This document shows positions 1 through 8,514 of a stretch of 64,000 nucleotides of DNA, in pieces; position 1 is the first letter of the stretch; each line of letters begins with the position of its first letter. The position numbers were made by a program, and so were the translations under genes. This DNA is from Leptospira ognonensis. Its GTDB lineage: Bacteria; Spirochaetota; Leptospiria; Leptospirales; Leptospiraceae. The stretch is from the NCBI RefSeq assembly GCF_004770745.1, contig NZ_RQGD01000005.1, positions 1-64,000 on the forward strand. The letters are read 5' to 3'. The notes beneath the pieces are model-generated. The model made no database searches and was not told the DNA's origin. It worked only from the letters and a program-made list of their open reading frames with translations.

Positions 1-151
1 TTCTAAAATTTTTAATTGCATCTGATAATAAGCGAGTTGATCTTACTTAGATAATTTGTCTTAAAAAAAGTGTCGATCCTCTTACGGGATACAAACAGGA
101 TTTACTTTTAGGGCTTTTACGATACCAATGACCAAGAAAGGTACTTTTTAT

Positions 152-697
152 ATGAAGAAAACAATTGCCACTCTCCTTCTCGTAACCCTATCTAGCATTT
201 TTTTGACGCAATGCTCCATGACGAGGGTAGTGAAAATAGATTCCCAACCTAACGGAACGGATGTTTATTACAAAGGTGGGATGATCGGAAAAACACCGAC
301 TACATTCGAAATGGGAACCAGTATCTTTGCGGATTCAACGGTTATCTTCAAACAAGGCGATCAAACCATTGCAACTGAAAAAATAATTCGTGAACTTAGC
401 ATACCAATGCTCATTTTTAATTTAACCCTAGGTTGGTTTACCTTAGGAATTTCCTGGTTTTGGGTTGCTCCTCCTAAGGAATACCAACACTTTTTTGTAG
501 GAAATGCCGGAACGAGAGGAAACAACTCGAGTGTAGGTATCTCTGGATTCAATGATACCGTAACTTTAAAAAACGGAACAAAATATGAATCCTGTTCGGC
601 TGCCGTAACCGCTGATTCCGTAGTCATTACTACGAGAACGGGAAAAACTTTGGTCTATCCAAAATCAGCCGTGGAAAAACTGAAAAAAGGCAATTAA
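152..697 (+). CDS. PEGA-domain lipoprotein
   Basis: Predicted 181-residue lipoprotein. The signal peptide ends in a lipobox LTQC with the acylated Cys at residue 21. Residues about 25-75 resemble a PEGA repeat (DSQPNGTDVYYKG, then IGKTPTTFEM), a small beta domain common in surface lipoproteins. A strongly hydrophobic stretch lies near residues 88-110, followed by a polar C-terminal domain. An upstream in-frame ATG at 128 exists, but AAAGG sits at proper distance before the ATG at 152 and only that start gives a clean signal peptide. Function is unknown; an envelope-associated role is inferred. Confidence 0.75.
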   Translation: MKKTIATLLLVTLSSIFLTQCSMTRVVKIDSQPNGTDVYYKGGMIGKTPTTFEMGTSIFADSTVIFKQGDQTIATEKIIRELSIPMLIFNLTLGWFTLGISWFWVAPPKEYQHFFVGNAGTRGNNSSVGISGFNDTVTLKNGTKYESCSAAVTADSVVITTRTGKTLVYPKSAVEKLKKGN

Positions 698-711
698 ACA
701 AAATTCTAACA

Positions 712-739
712 TGGTCCCCCAAGAAGCAAGGAGGGACCA
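712..739. terminator. Hairpin between convergent genes, possible bidirectional terminator
   Basis: TGGTCCC at 712-718 pairs perfectly with GGGACCA at 733-739 in the short gap between two convergent genes. No long T-run follows on either strand, so intrinsic termination is plausible but unproven. Confidence 0.4.
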
Positions 740-744
740 AATGA

Positions 745-1146
745 TTATTTTAGAAACATAGAGGCCAAGGAAGTGAGTTGCGAAGCAACATCGTCTTTTG
801 GCTCATTTCCATCTGGCGAAAGCTTATCGATAACGATTGGAAGAAGATTGCTCACAAGTCCTGCTGTGGTTTCCGTATCCATTCCGACGTTCGATGCAAG
901 TTCAGAGACGGAGTCTTTCCCTAACACTTTCAAAACATCGTCTGCACCAATCGCCGTATTCTCGCCTGTGCCGATCCAAGAAGAAGCAACATCTGCAAAG
1001 CCTTTGTCTTTAAACTTTTGCACAAGGCCAGCGACTCCACCATTGTCTTCTATTATTTTTTTAATCCCTTCTATGATTTGCGGGTTTTTCTGAACTAATT
1101 CTACCGCTTGGGTAGCCACTGCTTTTAGACTATCAAATATACTCAT
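745..1146 (-). CDS. YidB-like (DUF937) family protein
   Basis: Protein of 133 residues with the look of the YidB/DUF937 family: an amphipathic N-terminal helix (SIFDSLKAVATQAVELV), a Gly-rich central turn (DNGGVAGLVQKFKDKGF), then IGTGENTAIGADDVLKVLG and a C-terminal helical half (LLPIVIDKLSPDG). There is no signal peptide or membrane segment. Family members are small soluble proteins with no settled function. The gene converges on the PEGA lipoprotein. The Shine-Dalgarno is weak, so the start rests on the family-like N-terminus. Confidence 0.75.
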   Translation of the reverse strand: MSIFDSLKAVATQAVELVQKNPQIIEGIKKIIEDNGGVAGLVQKFKDKGFADVASSWIGTGENTAIGADDVLKVLGKDSVSELASNVGMDTETTAGLVSNLLPIVIDKLSPDGNEPKDDVASQLTSLASMFLK

Positions 1147-1295
1147 TCCGCAATTCTATAAGCCTACCGAATAATATAGAAAGTGATTTTTATGACAAAA
1201 GCATTCAATTTGGAAAAATTTACTGGAAACTGTGGCTTGACTTTCTAATCAAATCCGAAAGATTTAAGATCGATTGCCAATATTGTAGGTCACAA

Positions 1296-1895
1296 ATGAA
1301 ATACATCCCATTACCACTTTTCTTTCTATTCATTCCAGGTTTGCTCTCTGCTGATGCCATTACCGATTCCTATGTTTTCGAATATAAAAAAGAATATAAC
1401 AAAGCATATGAAATATTAGAACCAGCTAGCAAGGAAGATGCGAATGATTATTTTTTACAATTAAGGATGGGATGGCTTGCATTATTGAAGGGAGATTATA
1501 CAAAGTCTAGTTCTTTTTATCAAAAGGCAACTCTCATCCATCCCAATGCGATTGAACCAAGAATCGGATATGTGAGAGCTTTGCTCGCGTTAGGTCAGTA
1601 CAAACAGGCAGAAGTCGCCTGCAAAACTATTTTAAAATTGGATTCTAAAAATTATTTTGCACGATCCAATCTAGCTTATACGTACTATGTATTATCTAAT
1701 TACTCAGAAGCAGAAAAAATTTATGATTCTATCGTCGATGATTACCCTGCCGATACGGAAATGATGATCGGATTGGGTTGGTCTTTTTTGAAACAAAATA
1801 AAAAAGCAAAGGCGAATGAAATTTTCTCGGCATTAATTAAAATTATTCCCAAGGAAGAGAGAGTAAGTTCAGGCGCTTATTATGCGACTCATTGA
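1296..1895 (+). CDS. Exported TPR-repeat protein
   Basis: Protein of 199 residues with a cleavable signal peptide (hydrophobic residues 4-18, LLSADA at the likely cleavage site), followed by about four tetratricopeptide repeats such as AYEILEPASKEDANDYF and NAIEPRIGYVRALLALGQYKQAE. TPR domains are scaffolds for protein interaction, here probably in the periplasm. Its 3' end overlaps the next gene by 14 bp, which suggests translational coupling in an operon with the binding lipoprotein and the sensor kinase. It may act as an accessory to that sensory module; this is inference. Confidence 0.75.
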   Translation: MKYIPLPLFFLFIPGLLSADAITDSYVFEYKKEYNKAYEILEPASKEDANDYFLQLRMGWLALLKGDYTKSSSFYQKATLIHPNAIEPRIGYVRALLALGQYKQAEVACKTILKLDSKNYFARSNLAYTYYVLSNYSEAEKIYDSIVDDYPADTEMMIGLGWSFLKQNKKAKANEIFSALIKIIPKEERVSSGAYYATH

Positions 1896-2898
1896 TTTTA
1901 TTCTAATATTCTCTCTTCTAACATCTATTGAGTGCCAAAGAGAAGATAAACTAAAATCAATAATTAAAATTGCCGTTCCCAAGAATTTAAATTACGCGCT
2001 TTTATGGATTGCTAAAGAAAAGGAGTTCATAAAAAAATCGGAGATTGATGTCGTATTTTTCTCGGATGAGGAGCCTGCTACCCTTTATCAAAATAGAAAA
2101 GTCGATTTGATCTGTTCTAATCTGACCGAACCAATTTTACTCCATTCGGAAGGGATACATACAGAAATCATCTACCGATTTACTTATACTTCAGGAAATG
2201 ATGTATTAATAGCTAAGCCAAATATAAAAAGTTTAAACGAGCTAAGAAATAAAACAATCTCATTCACTGGTGTAAATTCATCCTCTCACATTTTTATCGA
2301 AGAAATTTTGAATAAAAATGGTATCAAAGAGGGAGAATATAAAACAAAGAATCTGAAACCAGAGGATGTTCTATCCGGACTTCAAAAAGAAACTATACAG
2401 GCCGGCCTGACCCAAATGCGATTTTTAAAGAATATACCAACCGATAAATATCGCATTCTGGCTCGATCCTCGGAATTGCCTGACCTCATTACCGATGTTA
2501 TGAGTGGGCGCACTGTTTTTTTACAGTCACATAGAATAGAAATTAAAAAGTTGATCGCTGCTCTTTTTAAAGCTCGAGAATTTTACGAATCGAATCCAAT
2601 AGAAAGTAAGGAGATTTTATCAAAAGTATTTGGCGAGAGTAAAGACGCTATAGCTTCTGAGATAGATTCTTTAAGATTTTTATCTCGAGAAGAAAATATT
2701 CAATCACTTGGAACGAGCAAAAATGAATCAATCGATCCTTTTGCTATGAAAGAGAATCGGTTTGGTATGGGACAGGAGAAACGAGGTGCACTTTTTCATG
2801 CATCAGAAACAATCATTCAATTTTTAAGTACAAGAGGGCAATTGTATAAAAATCCGGACTTAAACCGATTGATCGTTAATGATTACCTAATGGAGTAA
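1882..2898 (+). CDS. SsuA/THI5-like substrate-binding lipoprotein
   Basis: Protein of 338 residues with a short lipoprotein signal (lipobox SIEC, Cys 18) and a periplasmic binding fold of the NMT1/THI5 or SsuA type. Visible landmarks are IKIAVPKNLNYALLWIAKEKEFIKK, which is the usual 'lives on the substrate side' opening strand and helix, DLICSNLTEPILL, and the domain-crossing LNELRNKTISFTGVNSSSH. No ABC permease or ATPase follows. Instead it lies 7 bp upstream of a hybrid histidine kinase, so it may serve as a periplasmic ligand sensor for that kinase rather than as part of a transporter. Ligand unknown. Confidence 0.75.
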   Translation: MRLIDFILIFSLLTSIECQREDKLKSIIKIAVPKNLNYALLWIAKEKEFIKKSEIDVVFFSDEEPATLYQNRKVDLICSNLTEPILLHSEGIHTEIIYRFTYTSGNDVLIAKPNIKSLNELRNKTISFTGVNSSSHIFIEEILNKNGIKEGEYKTKNLKPEDVLSGLQKETIQAGLTQMRFLKNIPTDKYRILARSSELPDLITDVMSGRTVFLQSHRIEIKKLIAALFKAREFYESNPIESKEILSKVFGESKDAIASEIDSLRFLSREENIQSLGTSKNESIDPFAMKENRFGMGQEKRGALFHASETIIQFLSTRGQLYKNPDLNRLIVNDYLME

Positions 2899-2905
2899 TC
2901 TATAG

Positions 2906-5900
2906 ATGAAAATATCAAATAAGCTTTTTATCTCTTATCTCAGCTTTGCTGCTATTATCTTGATCCCTATAGGATTATTTTTATATATATCAGCAGTTAC
3001 TCAAGTTGAAGTCCAAATCCAAAGCTCTTTAGATGAAAAAGCAAATCATATTTTTGATAAAATGGATAGGGTTCTTTTCGAAAGATACTCGGATCTTTTA
3101 ACTTTAAGTAGCGATCCTATTTTCCAATCTAGTGCTAATCTCAATACTATCTCGAAAAAATTAATTGGTTATAGAAATCAAAAAAAAGTATATATATCAT
3201 TATCTTATTTCGACGAAAACTGTATAAAGTTAGTCGATACCATTGGGCTCGGAATCGGAGAAAAATGTCAGAATTCCACCTGGACAAAGGATGTGTTTTC
3301 AAATCTAAGGGTTTCGAATGCGAGTGATTTATTTTTTGACCAGAACATACAAGAAAAAGTCATCGCTTTTGCCACTCCCGTGTTAACAAAAAATGGTGAA
3401 TTAAAGGGAGCGATTCTCGCCCTGATTTCCATTGGAAACCTCAGACAAATTTTGAACGGCACTCTAAATACAACGGAAAATGTGAAAGTGGATTTAGTAG
3501 ATCGCCAATTACAATTGATCGATTCCAATCATATTCCTAATGCGCGCTCACAATTCTTATTACTCCGTGAATCTGATATTCTTAACGATGCCAATAACTT
3601 TATTTTATCAAAAACGGAAGAGGAAGGTTTTCTTGATTTTGCTGGTAACGGCTGGCTGTTGTATTTGCAGTATCCAAAAGCGGAAGCTTTACTTCCAATC
3701 ACTACTTTAAGAAACCAAGTCATTGGTTATGGGATTGGTATCATTCTCTTTTCACTCATAGTCATTCGATTTGTTACAAATAAAACGATTCAACCTCTTT
3801 TAAAATTAAAGAATGCGGCCGCTGCACTCGGATTAGGTGACCTTACTTCTCGTGTCCCAGTTAATTCTGATGACGAAATAGGGGATTTATCTAAATCCTT
3901 TAATTCGATGGCGGATGACTTAAAACTTTCACTGGAAACATTAGAATCTAGAAATGTTGAATTGCAAAAAATGGATAAGTTAAAAGATGAATTTCTTTCA
4001 AATACATCTCATGAACTCAAAACACCTTTAAATGGCATTATCGGAATCTCCGATTCCTTACTCGATGGTGCTGCCGGCGACTTAAATCTTAAACTTAATC
4101 AAAATCTTCAGATGATATCCGTTAGTGGGAAAAGATTAGCAAATCTTGTTAATGATATTTTAGATTTTTCAAAACTTAAAAACCAAGAATTGTATGTTCA
4201 ACAGAAGGCGATAGATCTAAGATCACTTGTCAGTCTTGTGTTGTTATTATCGGAGCATCTATTAAAGGGTAAAAAACTTCATTTCGAAAACCTAATACAA
4301 GAACCTTCACCTATTGTTTTAGGCGATGAAAATAGGCTTCAGCAAATATTTTTAAACCTTATTGGAAACGCCATAAAATTCTCGAATGAAGGTTCATTAA
4401 TCATCGCTGCGAAAACCAACGACTCGGATATGCTAGAAATTTCGATTCAAGATCATGGAATAGGCATACCGGAGGATAAATTTGAAACCATATTCAAATC
4501 TTTCGAACAAGTAGATGCCTCAATCTCAAGAGATTATGGAGGTACCGGTCTTGGCCTCAGCATTTCAAAGAAATTGATTGAGTTACACGGAGGAAAAATT
4601 TGGCTTGAGTCGACTGTCGGCCAAGGGACTACTTTTTATTTTACTCTGCCTATTGCAAAAGACGGAGAGGTCATATCCTTCGAAGAAAAAATAGAACTTC
4701 GAAACATCCAACCTTCTTCCGAAATTGAAGTGCCTTTTTACCCTGAATTGAATGCGAGTATGGTTAAAATTCTCATCGTTGATGACGAGGAAATCAACCT
4801 ACAAGTATTAGATAATCACCTAAGCATCGCTGGTTACAAAGTGATCAGTGCACATAATGGAGAAGATGCACTCAATATTATATCAAGAGAAGAAATTGAT
4901 CTCGTTTTGTTGGATATTATGATGCCGAGACTTTCTGGTTACGATGTCTGTAAAAAGATTCGGGAAACGCACACGCATGGGAGTCTACCCGTTATCCTTT
5001 TGACGGCTAAAAATATTGTTAGCGATTTGGTTTATGGCTTTCAATGCGGAGCAAATGATTATCTAACAAAACCTTTCCACAAAGAGGAACTTTTAACTAG
5101 GATAAAAACACATCTCGAAATTGCGAATCTTAACAAATCCTATGCACGTTTCGTTCCGAATGATTATTTAAAGCTCCTATCCAAAGAAAGTATAACGGAA
5201 GTTTCTTTAGGAGATAATGTGGCAACCGATATGACGGTTGTTTTCTCTGATATTCGGTCTTTTACAACCCTCTCCGAGACGATGAGTGCTCAAGAAAATT
5301 TTAATTTTATCAATGCTTACTTTAAACGAATTAGTCCGAAGGTTAGAGAATACGGAGGGATCATCGTCAAATATGTGGGCGATGCTATTATGTCTGTTTT
5401 TAATAGCGAAGTCGAAAATTGTATCGATTCTGTGATTTCTCAATTGAATGAATTGAAATTATATAATGTAAAAAGAACTTCAAATAAATATCTACCTATT
5501 AAAACGGGGTATGGTATCCATTCGGGATATATGATGGTAGGAATGATTGGTGAAACTAACAGAATGCAAGGTGATGCATTTTCAGATAATGTAAATTTAG
5601 CTTCGCGTTTAGAAGGACTAACAAAGTATTATGGAATCGAGATTTTAATTAGTTCAACTGTGTATTCAAAAATCAAACATTCAGAAAAATATCTGACTCG
5701 TTTTATTGACAAAGTGAGAGTTAAAGGTAGAAAAACTCCAATCGAAATTTATGAAATATTCAACTGTGATTCTCACGAATCTATTGAAGCAAAAATAAAT
5801 ACGAAAGAGAAACTTTACGAAGCCATCGACAAATATCAAAAGAAAGATTTTACAAGTGCTGTTGAAATTTTTACAGAATTAAGCGAAAGGTATCCTAAGG

Positions 5901-5998
5901 ATAAGGTTTTCAGTGTCTATCTTGAACGAATCGAAACCTATCTCAATGAAGGAATACCTGATGACTGGGAAGGCGTATATGACATGCAGCAAAAATAA
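2906..5998 (+). CDS. Hybrid histidine kinase with response regulator and class III nucleotide cyclase domains
   Basis: Multi-domain inner-membrane sensor of 1030 residues. A membrane helix (about 7-29), an extracytoplasmic sensor region (30-270) and a second helix (272-291) lead into HAMP, HisKA with phospho-acceptor His 369 in HELKTP, and an HATPase with GGTGLGLSI. A receiver domain follows (about 621-735, phospho-Asp 670 in LLDIMMP), then a class III cyclase. The cyclase keeps metal-binding Asp 782 and Asp 826, Lys 822 and Asp 894 (a pair typical of adenylate specificity), Asn 897 and Arg 901, so it is predicted to be an active adenylate cyclase. About 90 C-terminal residues extend past the cyclase. 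It is the last gene of a three-gene operon with a periplasmic binding lipoprotein and abuts a convergent gene encoding cyclic-nucleotide-binding folds. Confidence 0.9.
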   Translation: MKISNKLFISYLSFAAIILIPIGLFLYISAVTQVEVQIQSSLDEKANHIFDKMDRVLFERYSDLLTLSSDPIFQSSANLNTISKKLIGYRNQKKVYISLSYFDENCIKLVDTIGLGIGEKCQNSTWTKDVFSNLRVSNASDLFFDQNIQEKVIAFATPVLTKNGELKGAILALISIGNLRQILNGTLNTTENVKVDLVDRQLQLIDSNHIPNARSQFLLLRESDILNDANNFILSKTEEEGFLDFAGNGWLLYLQYPKAEALLPITTLRNQVIGYGIGIILFSLIVIRFVTNKTIQPLLKLKNAAAALGLGDLTSRVPVNSDDEIGDLSKSFNSMADDLKLSLETLESRNVELQKMDKLKDEFLSNTSHELKTPLNGIIGISDSLLDGAAGDLNLKLNQNLQMISVSGKRLANLVNDILDFSKLKNQELYVQQKAIDLRSLVSLVLLLSEHLLKGKKLHFENLIQEPSPIVLGDENRLQQIFLNLIGNAIKFSNEGSLIIAAKTNDSDMLEISIQDHGIGIPEDKFETIFKSFEQVDASISRDYGGTGLGLSISKKLIELHGGKIWLESTVGQGTTFYFTLPIAKDGEVISFEEKIELRNIQPSSEIEVPFYPELNASMVKILIVDDEEINLQVLDNHLSIAGYKVISAHNGEDALNIISREEIDLVLLDIMMPRLSGYDVCKKIRETHTHGSLPVILLTAKNIVSDLVYGFQCGANDYLTKPFHKEELLTRIKTHLEIANLNKSYARFVPNDYLKLLSKESITEVSLGDNVATDMTVVFSDIRSFTTLSETMSAQENFNFINAYFKRISPKVREYGGIIVKYVGDAIMSVFNSEVENCIDSVISQLNELKLYNVKRTSNKYLPIKTGYGIHSGYMMVGMIGETNRMQGDAFSDNVNLASRLEGLTKYYGIEILISSTVYSKIKHSEKYLTRFIDKVRVKGRKTPIEIYEIFNCDSHESIEAKINTKEKLYEAIDKYQKKDFTSAVEIFTELSERYPKDKVFSVYLERIETYLNEGIPDDWEGVYDMQQK

Positions 5999-6928
5999 TT
6001 AGTGGAGATCTATATTTAATATCTCGAATATTTCTTTTCCAATTTTATCAAATTCAGATAATCGATTTTGAATTAGATCCTCAGGGTTTATTTTCGTATC
6101 CTTCATCAAGTCTACTTTCATATCTAAAAACAATTCATTGATGGCAAGCGTTCTTATTGCTAATTTTTCTGCAATGGACAATGCAATCTGTGGTGAGTGA
6201 TTTAAAAATGCATCAACCTTCTCTAGAGGAATCTCAATTACGACTACTTTTCCGCGAGTTACAACAGTTCCATTCGATGGTTTGTTTCTAAGTACGGCTA
6301 CATCTCCTAGATAATTTCCAGGTTCAGATTCTACAGCTATCATTTTAGAGTTTTTAAATATTTCAACAGTTCCTGAAACGAGAATGAAAAGGGCTGTCGG
6401 GTCTGCACCTTGTATTAATAATTTTTTTCCATCCGGAAATTCTCTCTTATAATCTTTGAGATCATCAAGATTCAGAACAACCGAGGTCCGACCGGAAATA
6501 TTTTCCTTTTGATGCTCTTGGAGTCTTTTTACCATCTCCGGTTTATATGATTTGTCAACTAACTGGGATAAACTATTGTTTAGATCCGCAAGCCGTTCTG
6601 CCATTTTTCTTGCTAAAGAAATCACAACCCCAGGACTGTGCTGGATGAGTTTTTCGACGTGACCTGCCTCGATCTCTATGACAACAATATCTGTTTCAGT
6701 TCTGGCAGTCGCACTTGCGGGAGTCCGAAGCAACATGGCGATATCGCCTATATAATCTCCCCGTCGCCTGATCTCAGATATTCTCACACCATGTCTATAA
6801 ACACTTAATCGACCGCTTAGGAGTATATATAAAGACTTTGGATATTCACCCTGGACGATCAAATCGATACCAGGTTTGTACATTTTTTGTAAAGATTGTA
6901 ATTTACTCCAGTCGGTCTGCTCAGCCAC
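5999..6928 (-). CDS. Protein with two tandem cyclic-nucleotide-binding folds
   Basis: Cytoplasmic protein of 309 residues built from two Crp-type cNMP-binding beta-barrels (about 15-115 and 155-270) and C-terminal helices; no helix-turn-helix is evident. Each barrel has the 'LYILLSGRLSVYRHG' and 'GDYIGDIAMLL' pattern. In the phosphate-binding cassette the usual Glu and Arg are absent: the first barrel reads GDIAMLLRTPASAT and the second GDVAVLRNKPSNGT, where a PRAAT-like motif is expected. Cyclic nucleotide binding is therefore doubtful or altered. It is the last gene of a six-gene operon, starts at GTG two bases after the previous stop, and converges on the cyclase gene with no gap. Confidence 0.8.
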   Translation of the reverse strand: MAEQTDWSKLQSLQKMYKPGIDLIVQGEYPKSLYILLSGRLSVYRHGVRISEIRRRGDYIGDIAMLLRTPASATARTETDIVVIEIEAGHVEKLIQHSPGVVISLARKMAERLADLNNSLSQLVDKSYKPEMVKRLQEHQKENISGRTSVVLNLDDLKDYKREFPDGKKLLIQGADPTALFILVSGTVEIFKNSKMIAVESEPGNYLGDVAVLRNKPSNGTVVTRGKVVVIEIPLEKVDAFLNHSPQIALSIAEKLAIRTLAINELFLDMKVDLMKDTKINPEDLIQNRLSEFDKIGKEIFEILNIDLH

Positions 6929-6930
6929 TT

Positions 6931-8514
6931 TTAAAATATACCTACTATACTTATTTTTACATTATCAGAAACAGGTCGATCGTTAAGTGAGTCAATCCAA
7001 TAATCTCTACTGCCGTCCAGTTGAATGGAATAGGCGCCCCATTTCAAACCGATCCTTCCGTAAGCGCCATTTTTTAAATCAAACCCTGGATAGATCCACG
7101 ATTCACCAAACAAAGGATTTCGCGCAGATCCAATTCGTCCTCCAAGGGCAGAGTAAAAATACTTAGAATTAAATCCTACTTCTTGCTGAAAGTATCCATA
7201 ATTACGGGCTTTCGTACCAATTTCAGAATTATTTAGCACTGTATTTGCAAAAGCATCAATAATGAAATAATAGATGAGCCATTGTTCTTTCGCTTTTTCA
7301 GCGGTTGCCAAAACAGACATTGCTTGCCCGCTCAAAGTAGATGAGGTGTAAAAATAATCTAGGAAGGGCATCGTAAAACTTAATGTTGCCTGTCCTCCTT
7401 TACTTGACGGATGATTGATGGCACTCGCGGCAAAGGCGACAGTATAGTAATTTGAAAAGCTAACGCCCAATTGACTTGTGTGGCCTGCGTTTAAATAACT
7501 AGAGTTTGATGCTAAATAATTACCTGATCCGTAAAGACTAATTTTTTCTGTTAATTTGTATGTTGCTCCACCAGAGTATCTATTGGTAAGATAATTTTCA
7601 GATTGGCTGAGATTTAGAATACTATCTACCGTACTTGCAGTTCCAAATAGATAACTCAAATAGGTAGGATAGGTAATGGGCGCTCTTGTCATTGCTGCTC
7701 TGCCGTAGGACATTACAAGAGGATCAAATGCATAATTTTCAATGCCTTTGCTCGAATTTAAATTTTGCGTTTGGTCTCGAGATACTCCTAATCTAAAATT
7801 CCAATCCTCATTCAGACCTATGGACAAGTTGATGCCGGCTCTCTCACCTCGGCCGAGTAAACTAGATCCTCTGAAGTTAGAACTTGAATACTCTGGTGTA
7901 ACCACAAAATACGGATAAACCTTTGAATTTTTATAAGAGTATTCGATTCCTGGATGATTTGGAGAAAGAGAATATGCCTTTTTGAAATTTAAATCAGCTT
8001 TGATATAATCCTCAGCATAAAATGCGGCTAAACCCTTTTTCCAAATTAGAATGCTATCCTCTCCATGATAATCAATCAATGCTGCATAAGTATTATATGA
8101 TTTCTTAAATTCTTTTAATTCGAAATAGGATTCCGCCATTCTCAGGAGCGCATAATAATTATTTGGTTCCCTATCGATGATTTCCTCCCCTAATTCAATC
8201 GTTTTCTCATATCGTTTTAATGAAAACGCCGCCCATTGAATGCCAAGAAGTGCTTCGAATGCCAAAGTTTTTTCATAGGCAATTTCATAATCAGGAAGTG
8301 CCTTATCATAAGCACCTATCATCATATAGGCGTAAGCTCGATTTAAATAGTTAAGCCCAGAATTCGGTTCCTTAGCAATTGACTGTGTCAACTGTACAAT
8401 TGCGTCTTGGTAAATACGAAGGGAACCATTTGGCGTTGATTGCGCTTGTGCCTTCGTAACAAACAAAATTAAAACTAATATAGTAAGTATTATGACTTTC
8501 GATTTATGATCCAT
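6931..8514 (-). CDS. TPR protein with C-terminal outer-membrane beta-barrel-like region
   Basis: Exported protein of 527 residues. A signal peptide (about 1-24, ending AQAQ) precedes at least five tetratricopeptide repeats (30-205), for example NYLNRAYAYMMIGAYDKALPDYEIAYEK. The C-terminal 300 residues consist of alternating polar and aromatic strands (for example FYTSSTLSGQAMSV, GRIGLKWGAYSIQLDGS) and end in a beta strand with terminal Phe, as in outer-membrane barrels of the YaiO type. Its start overlaps the transporter/peptidase gene by 25 bp. It could provide an outer-membrane anchor or channel for the operon's product; this is inference. Confidence 0.7.
   Translation of the reverse strand: MDHKSKVIILTILVLILFVTKAQAQSTPNGSLRIYQDAIVQLTQSIAKEPNSGLNYLNRAYAYMMIGAYDKALPDYEIAYEKTLAFEALLGIQWAAFSLKRYEKTIELGEEIIDREPNNYYALLRMAESYFELKEFKKSYNTYAALIDYHGEDSILIWKKGLAAFYAEDYIKADLNFKKAYSLSPNHPGIEYSYKNSKVYPYFVVTPEYSSSNFRGSSLLGRGERAGINLSIGLNEDWNFRLGVSRDQTQNLNSSKGIENYAFDPLVMSYGRAAMTRAPITYPTYLSYLFGTASTVDSILNLSQSENYLTNRYSGGATYKLTEKISLYGSGNYLASNSSYLNAGHTSQLGVSFSNYYTVAFAASAINHPSSKGGQATLSFTMPFLDYFYTSSTLSGQAMSVLATAEKAKEQWLIYYFIIDAFANTVLNNSEIGTKARNYGYFQQEVGFNSKYFYSALGGRIGSARNPLFGESWIYPGFDLKNGAYGRIGLKWGAYSIQLDGSRDYWIDSLNDRPVSDNVKISIVGIF

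Noticed and set aside
1..127. Possible partial gene at the left edge
   Set aside because: All frames are stopped quickly and no motif is visible; treated as intergenic.
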